Positions 12,001 through 23,000 of a stretch of DNA of 64,000 nucleotides are shown in pieces. This DNA comes from Lineus longissimus. Taxonomy: Eukaryota; Nemertea; Pilidiophora; Heteronemertea; Lineidae. Below the pieces are notes generated by a model that saw nothing but the letters and a program-made list of their open reading frames with translations, ran no database searches and was not told the origin of the DNA. Every line of letters starts with the position of its first letter. Position 1 is the first letter of the stretch. The stretch is taken from the NCBI RefSeq assembly GCF_910592395.1, contig NC_088311.1:4714501-4778500 (forward strand), read 5' to 3'. The position numbers and the translations under genes are program-made.

Positions 12001-15000
12001 ACAGGTGATCAGGCTAAACTTTAGAGAAAACTGTTCTGCAAATGTCACATCATCATGAAAATAGTAGAGAGTAAATCAAAATTCACAGCATGGGGAGATG
12101 CACCTCTCTATTGATGACAGGAATCAAGCAACCATGCTTCAGAAAAAACAAATTACTTGTCAAGTTGATCATTGACAATGATTCTCACCTGGAAATAGAC
12201 CATGTCCCAGAATCCCTGAAGATCGCTACAGTCCACGGGTTTCAGACCAGTGTTGAACTCACAGTTGTCGACTAAACCACGGAACTGCTTGAATCTCTGG
12301 GAAATGAGGAGCTGAGCTTGGCCTGATGTCGTACGAATCTGACCCCTTACTGAAAGGGAGGATAAGAGAAATATCTAATATCAAAATAAACATTTTGAAT
12401 TCAAGAAGTGCTTCTGTTTCGAGCTACTGGTAAAAGTGAACTCTTCCATGACTTTAAATTAAAGAGTCAAAGCTCAGATTAAAAATCACGCCGTCATTTA
12501 ACACTCGACTTACAATCTTCATTGAGACCATCCGTTTTCTCATTAATCTCATCCCAGGTCGCGCTCAGTCCATTCAAACGGTCAGTTTCCGACACCAAGA
12601 GTGCACGGAAGTATTTCATATCATGTTCGGGTTCGGAATGGGTAGAATCACAGGGCACTCCCTGAGTGGTACCGGCGTGTTGCTGATCAAGTATTGGTTC
12701 CACTGGCATGTCCTCTGGTTCGTCCATACTGGCCATTGGAGGCGGTGGCCCCAGAAAATCGCTGTCATCAAAGGCCGGCAAATAATGGTCAACTGAAAAT
12801 ATATGATCCTTGTAAGACGTGATGTACAATGAGTTTCTCAAAGCCAATTGCTATAGGAGAAAGTGCGAGAGAGCACTGGCCTGTGGCCATGCTGGCTAGA
12901 ATGCACTACTATTACTAACAATCATGTTCAGCCCTCGACTTGCCACTGGAGAGGCCACCACCAAATCGGGGTCAAATGCCTCTTACCTGGTGACTTTGTT
13001 TTCGGCGTTCTCCTGGTCATCTCGATCATAGGACTTCGGGACAGAACTTCCACTCTGAAAAATCCAAGACACACAACTCAGTATTCAGGGAAGATCAAGA
13101 CGAAGACTCGCAAATAGAACTATAACCTCTATCAAAGATGACAAGTTACCATCGGGGTTATTACAGAAGACAGGAGGGAGCAGCTATATGAGGTGTTCAG
13201 AATTGATTCTCCAAACAAGTTACTGATGAGAAAAGGAACAAATTATCAAAGAAAATAAACTCACTGAAGCAGTGATAGGAAAAACAACCATGTCACATTT
13301 ATAGGGTAACACATAAAAATTAACACCAACCTTTCTTCTGGGGACTTCAACTTGGCAAGAGTTCTGCATGTGACTCGTTGAGTCTTCTTCGTACTCCGCG
13401 ACAATGGCACAGGGGTCTTGGAAAAGTGGTCAATGTCCTTTGAAGTAGAGGTAATTCGGTCATAAGGAACTGAAGCCGTTGGAGTTGGAGCATTTTCAAG
13501 GACACCACGCTCAGCAGCAATCTGTGATTCTGCAACTTCCATGTTCTCAGTTTTATCTTCTTCAACAGCACCATTGATATCTTCCACTTTTTCTCCAGCA
13601 GAAGACTTTGGAGCGCATGACCTCCTCACACTCTTTCTTGGACTATCTACAGGCTTCTCAGCTGCAGATGCCAGTGACTTTTGGCGACCCTTTTTAGACA
13701 CTTCGGATTCAGATTCAGACGCAGACGCGCTGCTTGCGGCCAAGGATGCACGTACAGACTTCCGACGACGCGAGGCGGACGGAGTTGGAAGCTCCGAGGT
13801 CTCGACAGCACCACTAACATCTTCCACTTTTTCTCCAGCACCAGACTTGTGAGCACGTGACCTTCTTGAACTCTTCCTTGGGCTGTCTATAGGCTTCTCA
13901 TTTGCAATTGACTTTTTGCGACCTTTTGCAGACATTGAAACTTCTGCCTCTGTCTCTGAAGCAGACGTGCTGCTAATAGCCAATGATCGGCGAATGGACT
14001 GCCTACTCTTAGAGGATGCTGGGGTCTTGTTTTCTGAAATGAAAGAAGGAAATGTACATGACTGAACACGACTGAACATCGAACTAATGAAAACTTGGAA
14101 TACCATAACAATTTGGTCAGATACTCAAGTTCACTTGGAGTGGGATGTTGGACACAGTCAATATTATTTTTGGTATCTCAGTCTAGCTTAGAGTAGAATC
14201 TTACCTTTGTTTCCATAGAAGGATACCGGCTGGAATGAGGATTCCACTGGGGATCGGGCCACGCTGCTATTCTTCCCGGGTGCTGGCGACTCAAAAGTTG
14301 GAACAAGCCTGAAACAAAGACGTTCCAAGCATTTTAAGAATGCACAAAATAAAACATTTGGAAGACATAACATGCAGCTAAGGTATTAAAGTGATCACAG
14401 ATTATTTTCAAAATAGAAAATGCTTATCGAAACTTGAAAACTTACTCCTCTTCACTTGAGTCCGTCCCGGAAAAGAATCTGACAGCACTTGTCGGAGTGA
14501 GTGGTTTCAGAATGAATGGTTTGACAGTAGCAGGGGCAGTGAAAGTGAAGTCCATTGGCGCAAATGACTCGGACTCTGATCCACTTTTACTTAGGTTGCC
14601 TTGATCTCCTCTACCAATACGCACAGTCTTGGCATTGAACTGGAAAATAAACATTGTTAAGTTGGTTTTGCAAGAACATAAGAGCAAATGTTGTTTTTGA
14701 AATTAGACATCCAATGAGATTGGGGAAATAGCACCACAGTCCACACCCCTCCATGAACCAAGTTATACATGCAGCCATACTAAAACAATTCTAACTACGG
14801 GAATATAATCAGACTGAAACAGCCCCAACTGCATGCATTCAGAGTTAATTTCAAACAACTGGCTGTGTGGAAATCGATTAACAATTCTTACCAGACAAAC
14901 TCCAGAACCTGATGATTCACTATCTGTTCCACTGCTTGAGGTGCTTGAAGCCTTAGCCTTCTCTGCTGTGCTCTTAGTCTTACTGCTAGTTCTTCTGGTG

Positions 15001-16974
15001 CTCTCAGGAGCGTTTTCTGTAAATATCATTACGAGTTGGGCAATAAGAATTTGGTGTAACTGGCTTTCAAATAATTAGAACCATTTAGTGCCGAAGTCAT
15101 GTTTGGATCAATGGATGCAGATAATCAGAAATACAGTTTCTCTCTACCACCAGGTTATAGGATGGAGACAGCTCTTAGGACTATATGCCATGGTCTGACT
15201 TAGCTATGGTCTGACTGCAGGAAGAAAACAAACTCAGTTCAAGTACCTTTCCCTTTCTTTGTGTTCTTTGTTTGTGGAGCAGGCTTGCTCTTATTATTTC
15301 TGGTTACCCTCGTCGATGGTGGCATGGTGGTGGAACTTCTTGTCTGACGCCGACACACCTCTGGCTTTGTTGTGGAGATGGCGGCCTGAGTGGTGCTCTG
15401 AAACAAATGCAAACACATGTAGTAAAATGATTTTTAACTAATCAAAAATTGAAAATCCTGAAGGTGATAGTTCATGTTATTATTAGACTGTCTCATCTGA
15501 GTAATAACCTTAAGCTGGAATAGAACTTGGACAAAGATGTCAATGAAACAGGCTTAAGAAAACAAGACTAATCACTGATCAATGAAGTTTGTTTTACAGA
15601 TCAGTCATTAAATATATAATCTACTGTTTGTAGACTTCATTTGGAGCAAGCTGTTGACATCATGACATGACCATTGTTTCTCGCCACATGCTTTTTGAGT
15701 CTGAACCACTGGACTCCTGGGACCAGATGAAAGATCGATTGTTTTGGTCAATTAACAGCTTTCTTCAAGTTTAACAAAGGGTTAATTAGGTATGGACTGC
15801 TGAATGACTGCCTTTCTGTTGTTATAGATGGCCAACCTTATAACGATGACAGGCAAATAACCAATCCAACCCAAACCACATCTGGCAATTGCACAGAAAA
15901 CAGTGTTTTGAACAGATTGCAGTCCATACAATATGTAATGTTGCTCTAAAATTCATAAGTGTACAGTATAGCAGAATCTCTATAAGTTTCGGTGTATAGG
16001 AAATTTTAGAATTTAAGATGGACAGATTTTTAAGAATCAAATCAAAAAGTTGTTGTAGTCGTACATGTATTTTCTAAATATTTGATGAAACTGATGTACC
16101 TGTTGCCTCTTTGCTTGTTTGGTATCTTTTTTTCCTGTCTGTGTAACATTAGCCATGTTAGCAACTGATTTAGAGGAGGACTTGCTAAATACATCACTGT
16201 CTTGATGGTCTACTTTCACAACTTTGAAACCTGGTTTCTTCCTATCTCTGGCTTCTAGTTTTCTCTTCAACTCTCGTTCTTCCTTCCATTTTGCTAACAT
16301 CCCCTTTCTCGACAATGCTTAAATATAAGTACAATGATAATTGGGAGCAACTCAGAATACCCGGGACACTCTGTGCTAAATGATAGGATTGTGCACATAA
16401 TGTACAGAGGGACAGAGTGTACATAATGTACAGAGCTACTACTGTCCCGGCTATTCTGTAGTTAGGCCGTATTATGACCAAACGTAAAAAGTTATAACAA
16501 TTCTGTGACTGACACTACCAACGCTTCAGCGCTTCACACATAACGCACGTCTCACTATCTGTCATCAGCCATTACTCATGACAACCGCTACCAGTACCAG
16601 TAGGTCATGTAGGTACCAATAAGCCAGTCCTATCACATTGACATTTCGGCTTAGAACTATGTAGTAAACTTTGTCATTTTTCTGATGACCGTCAGTGTTA
16701 CCTGTTCCTGTAAAATTCCTCCCATCTACATCCAACACAATGCCCTAACTCACTGACCACCCAAGTCTCTACACTAGGTCTACATACCTTGATCTTTTGT
16801 TGCTGCTTTCTTGATTGTTTCAGAAGGATCGGGTTGGATGTTTCTTTTCTTCTGAACTGCTTCATTACGACGACTTTTCTGCTCGACTGTTTTTTGATGA
16901 GCACGGAGAACACGTTTGTCGACACCGTCTACTGCGGTTTTCTTCTTATATAGGTATGATTTCGCGCGGTCCAT
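9034..16974 (-). CDS. DLGAP5: HURP / disks large-associated protein 5 orthologue, complete, 18 coding exons
   Basis: HURP binds and bundles spindle microtubules near chromosomes and is a mitotic Ran/Aurora-A effector. Hand-spliced exons, in transcript order: 16974-16788, 16317-16100, 15397-15247, 15016-14892, 14639-14446, 14308-14205, 14033-13331, 13054-12987, 12792-12514, 12349-12189, 11839-11747, 11550-11247, 11017-10612, 10433-10318, 10111-9839, 9717-9566, 9346-9240, 9103-9034. All junctions are GT-AG and in phase, totalling 3711 nt (1236 aa; human is about 846). Family matches: an N-terminal basic microtubule-binding stretch (MLAKWKEERELKRKL, about residue 68), SFAPMDFTF and PLTPTSA (about 243-270), YFRALLVSETDRLNG (about 645), the GKAP-type core RFKQFRGLVDNCEF and GFWDMVYFQ (677-761), GGFFQIASPVR (about 840), and a C-terminal DLICFSPV. 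The additional length is mostly Ser/Lys-rich sequence with many SPxK/R and TPxK/R sites, including an 80-codon internal duplication. Confidence 0.93.
13560..14020 (-). repeat. Two-copy 80-codon repeat inside DLGAP5 exon 7
   Basis: Two Ser/Arg/Lys-rich blocks in exon 7 align at a 240-bp offset: TCTTCCACTTTTTCTCCAGC begins at 13580 and again at 13820. Each copy encodes the order (S/V)RRSLA or VRASLA, an alternating Ser/Ala/Glu run, KGR.KS, EKP(I/V)DSPRKS.RRS, and AGEKVED.(S/N)GAVE. The conserved DSPRKS looks like a Cdk1-type phosphosite. The copies are diverged, so the duplication is not recent. Confidence 0.85.
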
Positions 16975-17114
16975 TGTGTTTTCAGTTGGTGGGTGTATTG
17001 ATAAAGAAATATGATCAGTTATTTGTGAAATCGGGACCAGTTATATCGGTCAAATCACTAAAAATCGACAAGGAGAATGGCCTTTCTTGAAAAATCCATC
17101 ACTTTCACAACATG

Positions 17115-17155
17115 TTCAAAATCGCGCGCTGGGATGTAACAATGATTCCGATTGG
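17115..17155 (-). promoter_or_regulatory. CDE/CHR plus CCAAT box upstream of DLGAP5
   Basis: On the minus strand, about 140 bp upstream of the DLGAP5 ATG, a CHR (TTTGAA, plus-strand 17115-17120) is preceded by exactly 4 nt and then GCGCG (17125-17129), the CDE position. A CCAAT box lies about 30 nt further upstream (ATTGG on the plus strand, 17151-17155). CDE/CHR with 4-nt spacing, and CCAAT boxes about 30 nt away, are the known signature of vertebrate G2/M promoters bound by MuvB complexes and NF-Y. Function here is inferred. Confidence 0.55.
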
Positions 17156-17199
17156 TTGATTCACCGCAATTTCTTTGTCTGGGCTCCAGGCCTCGCTCT

Positions 17200-18337
17200 C
17201 GCTGACGACCCTGATATCGAGGCCTGCGGCTCAGGCGACAGGGGGGAATTTCAAGTGCTTCTAAAAACCACACATGGCAGAAATGCTTTAGGATAGAGCC
17301 CGTATACACTGTGGTTATGATAATGAACAAAAAAGACCATTACGTTATAATGCTGGCCCAAACTGTAATTTCTGTCACGACAAGCACAACCATGGACAAC
17401 TGCCAGAGCACTTGTTTGAACGACCAAGGACAAAATGCACCAACAAAAAAGTTAAATTCTTTTATTTAAGACATTATTTCAATATATGGTTACAGTTAAT
17501 GCATCTTTCACCAAAGTTCCTTCTATCGTGTCAGAATTGGTCCTTGCTTCTTCCCACAAATGTATCATTTACCTGAAACGACAGAAGAATAATGAATATC
17601 ACATAATTCATTATCGGTCCGAAATATTGATTTAGGAACTATTGACCATTTATCTTCATATATCTGTTGCAAAAAAGAATAGGGACGGTCACTGTCTCCA
17701 GGGGACATTTTAGACTAAAGGCCGGCATTATATTTCGAGATACATGAATACGCGTTTATTCGTACGTCACTCTCATACGATAATTGCCCGACTTTTCGGC
17801 CATTTTGAGTTTTTTGCCAAAGTCACTCCTCCAAGAGCAAGGTACCTAATTCTAAAATACCTTGGTACCGTAAAGTCAACTTTTAAATGGAAAATGCATA
17901 AGCCTCGTTCTGAGAGTGGAGTGTTTTGGACACGCAACCAAGATGCTCTACCAAAGTTCCCTCGGGTTGCACTAAAATGTGGAACCATGCACACAGCTCA
18001 CTTCAGAAGTTTGAGGCTCTCAAAACACTGCTTCAAACACAAATCAGCCAAGGAAGCATCAACCACCCTAAGTTTTTTAATGAGCACTACACATATTTGC
18101 TGAGAAAAACGCTCCAAATAGCCCATTTGCGCGGATTTTAGCGTCACTTGAGCGAGCCGATCCGGACTTCCTATACGGGCTGCCGTAACATACATGTAAT
18201 GTAAACAACGGCGCTACCGGCGCTCCGGGCAGGCGATGGATGGAATTTGCCAAATTCGCACATATTCAAGTTATTTCGTGGCCTATCTTTTTAAGTTTGA
18301 GGTATTTTAGAATAGAAATTGAACCCTCGGCTTCGGA
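17200..18337. other. Intergenic, no gene seen
   Basis: The open frames (for example 17744-18103 on the plus strand) have no recognisable features or supporting splice structure. Some segments resemble pieces of the neighbouring foldback element, such as TCTAAAATACCTTGG near 17851. Confidence 0.35.
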
Positions 18338-18461
18338 CCTTGGTTGAGTTACCAAGACACTCTCGGGTGGAGCTAAAATTTCGTCCAAACCCTCGCCTGT
18401 CGGCTCGGGTTTGGACTGTATTTTAGCTCCACCCTCGAGCGTCTTGGTAACTCAACCAAGG
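18338..18461. mobile_element. Foldback (hairpin) element, possible MITE
   Basis: This is a near-complete inverted repeat. A 21-bp arm CCTTGGTTGAGTTACCAAGAC... at 18338-18358 pairs perfectly with 18441-18461. GGGTGGAGCTAAAAT (18365-18379) pairs with 18420-18434, and GTCCAAACCC (18383-18392) with 18408-18417. Together they form one hairpin with a loop of about 15 nt. It has no coding capacity. A diverged relative of the GGGTGGAGCTAA arm occurs near 37777, paired with GCTCCACCC near 37850. Confidence 0.7.
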
Positions 18462-18528
18462 TTCAATTCCTTAAAATAAGAATGCCTAGCTTATTGACCA
18501 ATCAAAACCCTGTATCCCGCTCAGTATG

Positions 18529-18615
18529 TAGATGTGCCTCAGTTATGTGAGTTAGGCAATTTAACAAACGAAGTAAAATCGCCTAACTCCGAACATATTA
18601 TGAGTTAGGCATTTT
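18529..18615. repeat. Short inverted/direct repeat of GAGTTAGGCA
   Basis: GAGTTAGGCA occurs at about 18549 and 18602, and its complement GCCTAACTC lies between them near 18582. Alternative hairpins are possible. No function is apparent. Confidence 0.5.
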
Positions 18616-19364
18616 TATACCAAAAAGGCGTGGTAAGACTGAGGCGTGGTAAGGGCATTGAATTGTTCGTACGAAGTTCACTCTCTGTTTTTATGGTCTC
18701 TCTTAAATGTACAGTTTCTAATGGACGAAATGTAAAGACCTGGTGGTCAAGGTATGACAACTGGGCCTTTCGGCAGCGATCCTAAGCGCAGAACCAGTGG
18801 AGGAAAGGGTTGGCTCGTACCTACCATAGGAAGTGTAACTTGTAACTTTACTGATTCTGACTGGAAGAGAAAATAAGAGTTTGGACACCAATTGTGTTTA
18901 GCCTTCTTGCAAGCCTGGTGACCAGCTGCAGCTATTGACAGTCAGGGTCTATTGCGTAGGCCTACCAGGTCAAATGAACACAAAGTTTTACGTTTCACTC
19001 GAATGCAAGGGAAGGACGAAGAAAATGTAGGGTATGATGTCCTTCTCAATGATGCAGGGAAGAAAAAGCGTGATACAGCCTTCTTGAATCGTTACCCACA
19101 ATAAATTGAGCCCATGATCTTGTTCCGAATTCGCCTTATAACTAACTTACTTGTTTGGACGCCGTTCGAAGTTTTCCTCTCTGAAATCAAAAATGAACAA
19201 TACGGTACAATCAAGTTGTGGCATTATCTATGTTGCATCTATTTGGTTATGCAAACCATAGGCCTATATCATTATCATTGAGGATTTATCCAAAAATATT
19301 TACCACATCGGTTATCCTTGGAAGGAAACAGGGAAGCTGACTATCGGTATGAGGCTTAGCTATT

Positions 19365-19460
19365 GTATTGTACGCGCCGGTCACCGATCAAAAGATTGAT
19401 CGCGCTCAACGTTGCTTAACTTCCACTCTGGGGCCAACGCGCCAACCACTGGGCCATAAA
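19365..19460 (-). mobile_element. 5S rRNA/tRNA-like SINE fragment
   Basis: On the minus strand a consensus polymerase III A box TGGCCCAGTGG (19446-19456) is followed by GAAGTTAAGCAACGTTGAGC (about 19403-19423) and ATCGGTGACCG. The latter two match the conserved internal part of eukaryotic 5S rRNA (GAAGTTAAGCAACGTCGGGC ... GGGTGACCG) in order and approximate spacing. The stretch is too short and diverged to be a 5S gene. SINE3-type elements are built on 5S rRNA heads, and this looks like a piece of one or a 5S pseudogene. Confidence 0.5.
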
Positions 19461-19943
19461 GGAATTCCCTCATGGCCGGCGGGTTAAGCCGTGCCATATA
19501 CCTGGGGGTACCATACAGCTATTATGTACAAACAATCAAAAACTTCAAATAGTTTGTTGATAAAACTTACCAACGGTGAAACCGGCTGTGCGTGCTGCAA
19601 CGAAGACAATTTCATTTACGAATCCATAGAGTAATGTACGGCATACGGTTCATTACACTGTAAAACATCCCAAAGCCAAGAAAATTCTTCACTTATGAAT
19701 AATATGCACAATGATAGGCCTCCATGTGATCGCTTGGAGATCAAAGCAATACAGGGGTTTCCAAATTACTGCTTTGAGACTATAGTCCATGAAACGTACT
19801 CAGTTCTTGCACACTGTATTTTTTGCTACAGACTAATGCTCAGACCATTGTCGAAGTTCCTAAAGAAGTCAGATGAGTAAGAAGAAGGGAACATGTCTGG
19901 AGATTAGGAGGAGGCCGTTGGCGCCGCGTACTCTAATTACGTG

Positions 19944-20026
19944 CTACAGTTCTGTCGCAAAGGCAGGCGGGTGGTCGTGACAAACCAAGACATTGCGCTG
20001 TCGATCAAGGTCTCTGGCATCAGAAA
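19944..20026 (-). CDS. Candidate terminal exon of the secreted modular protein
   Basis: A TATAG acceptor is followed by an in-phase frame of 27 residues ending in TAG (19944-19946). It contains a single Cys and is basic at first (DARDLDRQRN). The phase fits the preceding 35-aa module exon exactly. The sequence has no recognisable features, so another terminal exon further downstream cannot be excluded. Confidence 0.4.
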
Positions 20027-23000
20027 CTATACATACCCCAAGCAATGAAAGCATCCATGTTCGTAACTGAAAAGGAAAATGATAGATTTGTGCATGTGGG
20101 TGTGCCCGAGCGAGATGAAAATTGGTTGGTAATGTGTTGTTTCTATACCGGTCTAACATTGTTGAAATTGATATTCAATTTACATGAATTTACATATTTC
20201 ACATTTAATTTTCTGAATATTTTGAAGAGCAATTAACCTTGCCTTTAGGAAGGTATGTCAAATAATGACTCACTTGCACAGTATCCACTGCCCACACCTT
20301 CAGTGCCAGACATACACCCAGTTCCGCTTTCATTCCATGACTTGGGAACTTGGGTCACTCCGTTTACAATTCGCATCGCTGAAATGGAATATTGTGAACG
20401 AAATATGCTTTATATGGAATATACTAGTACATTTCAGTCCTAAAGGTGTCCATTTAAGCTTTATAGCATAGCAGGTCCATTTTAGTTGACAACTCTAAAT
20501 AAGCGTTTCACACCGAATTTCAAGCATAGAATATCATAAATCTTCATGCGTTTTGGGTATCTAATGGTAACGTGATGGAGGGAGTGACAAAGGCTCTGTG
20601 CTTTAGACGGCATTGAATGCATATTTGGAGCTCCCACCTTATCTCCGATCAGCACTGAGTTCATCAGAAACTGCTAGTCCTGCGTCTACATGAATGTCAG
20701 TTTCATATGATAGATACTACATGTATCATCAATTCTATAATATCAAGAATACATAATAACTGAGAATGTGGAACTTCATAAAGCTCAAAAACCTACATTC
20801 CAGTGTCTTGGGAATGTTCATTGATGATCCTGACGCCCAACCCTGCATGGTAGCTATAAATTGATAAAAGATTACAAACACGGATTAGTGACCATTGTTA
20901 GAGTGAGATGCATACATATAGGAACACACAAATTCTCACTACTATAACTGGCAGAGATAGTGAGATAAAGGCCAGGTAAGGCATTCCTTGGAAATTTCCA
21001 TTCTTGTGTCTGCAAATTATCATCTCAATATTTGGCATGTCTCGCAGTCCATCCATATCTCTGCTAATCTGGCTTGTCCAACTCTAACTACACATCTAAC
21101 TTAAATAGAGTTCTATTATTCAGTTACAATATACAATTTAGATAATTATGTTATATATTAACTTACTGATCGAGAAGCCTGCAGAACTAGCTGAAATTGA
21201 AAGTCTTTTGCTAAAAAATCATTTCAATTGAAATACATGTACTTATGATAAATTATAGGTTGATGACTTAACATCAAGATCAAGAACAAAGTTTCTTAAT
21301 CAATGACAGTATAAAAATAGTGTCACATTCTCAATGTCAAAATGCAAATACATTGTACTGCTTTTAACCATTGTTTCACAAACCAAAGGTTACTGCCTGT
21401 TCCTCTGCCAAATTAAAAGATTGAATATGAAGCTGCACATTTTGTCAGAAAGTGGGGAGCATCCTCAGACTCAATATAAGAAAAGCCCAAGGACTAGTTT
21501 CCCCCAAAATGTGGTGTTAAGTGACTTTGACCAATGATTACTGAATTGTGGGCAATGTATACTAATGCCTATCTTAACTGACCATTTACAAGTTCAATCC
21601 TACTCACCCCAGCTCATGAAAAGTTTCATATTGGTAACTGAAAAGTATGGTGTGGCCTATTAGGCTGTATATATAAAGAAGGGCACGAAATTTAGTGGGA
21701 AGAGTCGCCATTTTGCTCTTCCACCTGCAGCATCATCCAGGCCGACTGGCTGTGGTACCGCATATTTCGTCTTTCTGCAGACTTCTGTAGATTAAGGATT
21801 AATAAGTATGGAGACATAAATCCGATGGTAAACCTGTTGGTTACTCTAAGGTGAGCCAGAATGCTGTAGGATACACTATGATATAATGCTCGTCAAACAC
21901 ATAGAATGGTATGATAATCTCGAGTTGCCAATTGGAAGAGGCCTGCTAGCGTAACTTGAAAATGACCCCGGGCAAGGAACATGAACATGCTACTCACTCC
22001 CGCAGAATCCATTACCAACACTTTCTGTTCCCGCCATACAACCAGTGCCTGCCTTATTCCATGATTGTGGTATCTCAGTTCGGCCATTCACAATTCTCAT
22101 CGCTAGAAATGGAGGGAAATTTTGTCCAAAGTCAGAATATAGGTTAGACATTGCAGAAACACCCCGTAAATAAAGCATGAGCTCTTTAAAATGTGCTTTG
22201 GTGAAATTTCCTTCAAGATAAACTTTATATTGACTGACGCATGAGAGAAGGCACCTTGGTAAAATCCGTGTGACACAGCATGCTATTGCATTGCATGACC
22301 CTAAATGCGTCCATGCGCACATTAGATAACCGAGGCGATAGCCTCTAGGTCAAGATGGTTGCCACTGGCTGCCATTTTGAATTTCTGTGTTGCAACCAGC
22401 ATTAGAATCAACAGTAGGCCTATTAGTTTTATCTTTTTATATGCAAAGGATTTCAGATTATTGAACTACAGGGTACCCCTTAACGGCAACGCACACTTAC
22501 TGCTGGTCATACCAGTGCTACCGGAATTGCCGAAGGAACCGAAACCGCCTTGTGTCATGCCGGTGGAGCCAAAACCTCCTTGTGACATACTGCCCGAGGA
22601 GCCAAAACCTTGTGACATACTGCCCGAGGAGCCATAACCTTGTGACATACTGCCCGAGGAGCCAAGTGAACCTTGTGACATGCTGCCCGAGGAGCCAAAA
22701 CCTCCTTGCGATGTGGTGCCGCCTCCATGTGATGTTAGGCCGGTCTCTGACTCACTCTCAAGTTCACCAGATCCGTGCCCTTCATGTTCTGTAATCAGAA
22801 GAAACATATCGTAAACCAGCCAATAAACGTACTCCTAAGCAGTGATTGAAGTTAAAAGAGAAGACAGAATAACTGTCGATAAGGAATTAACTGTTTCACC
22901 GCGCCATTACTTTAGGAGAGTAAACTAAACGATGTCTCTATATACAAGTCTCAACAAATTCCCAAATGGCGCAGACCAGATGAGGATGACGAGAACTGCC

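Noticed and set aside
17744-18103. Plus-strand frame of 119 aa
   Set aside because: No homology features, basic random composition, next to repeat-derived sequence.
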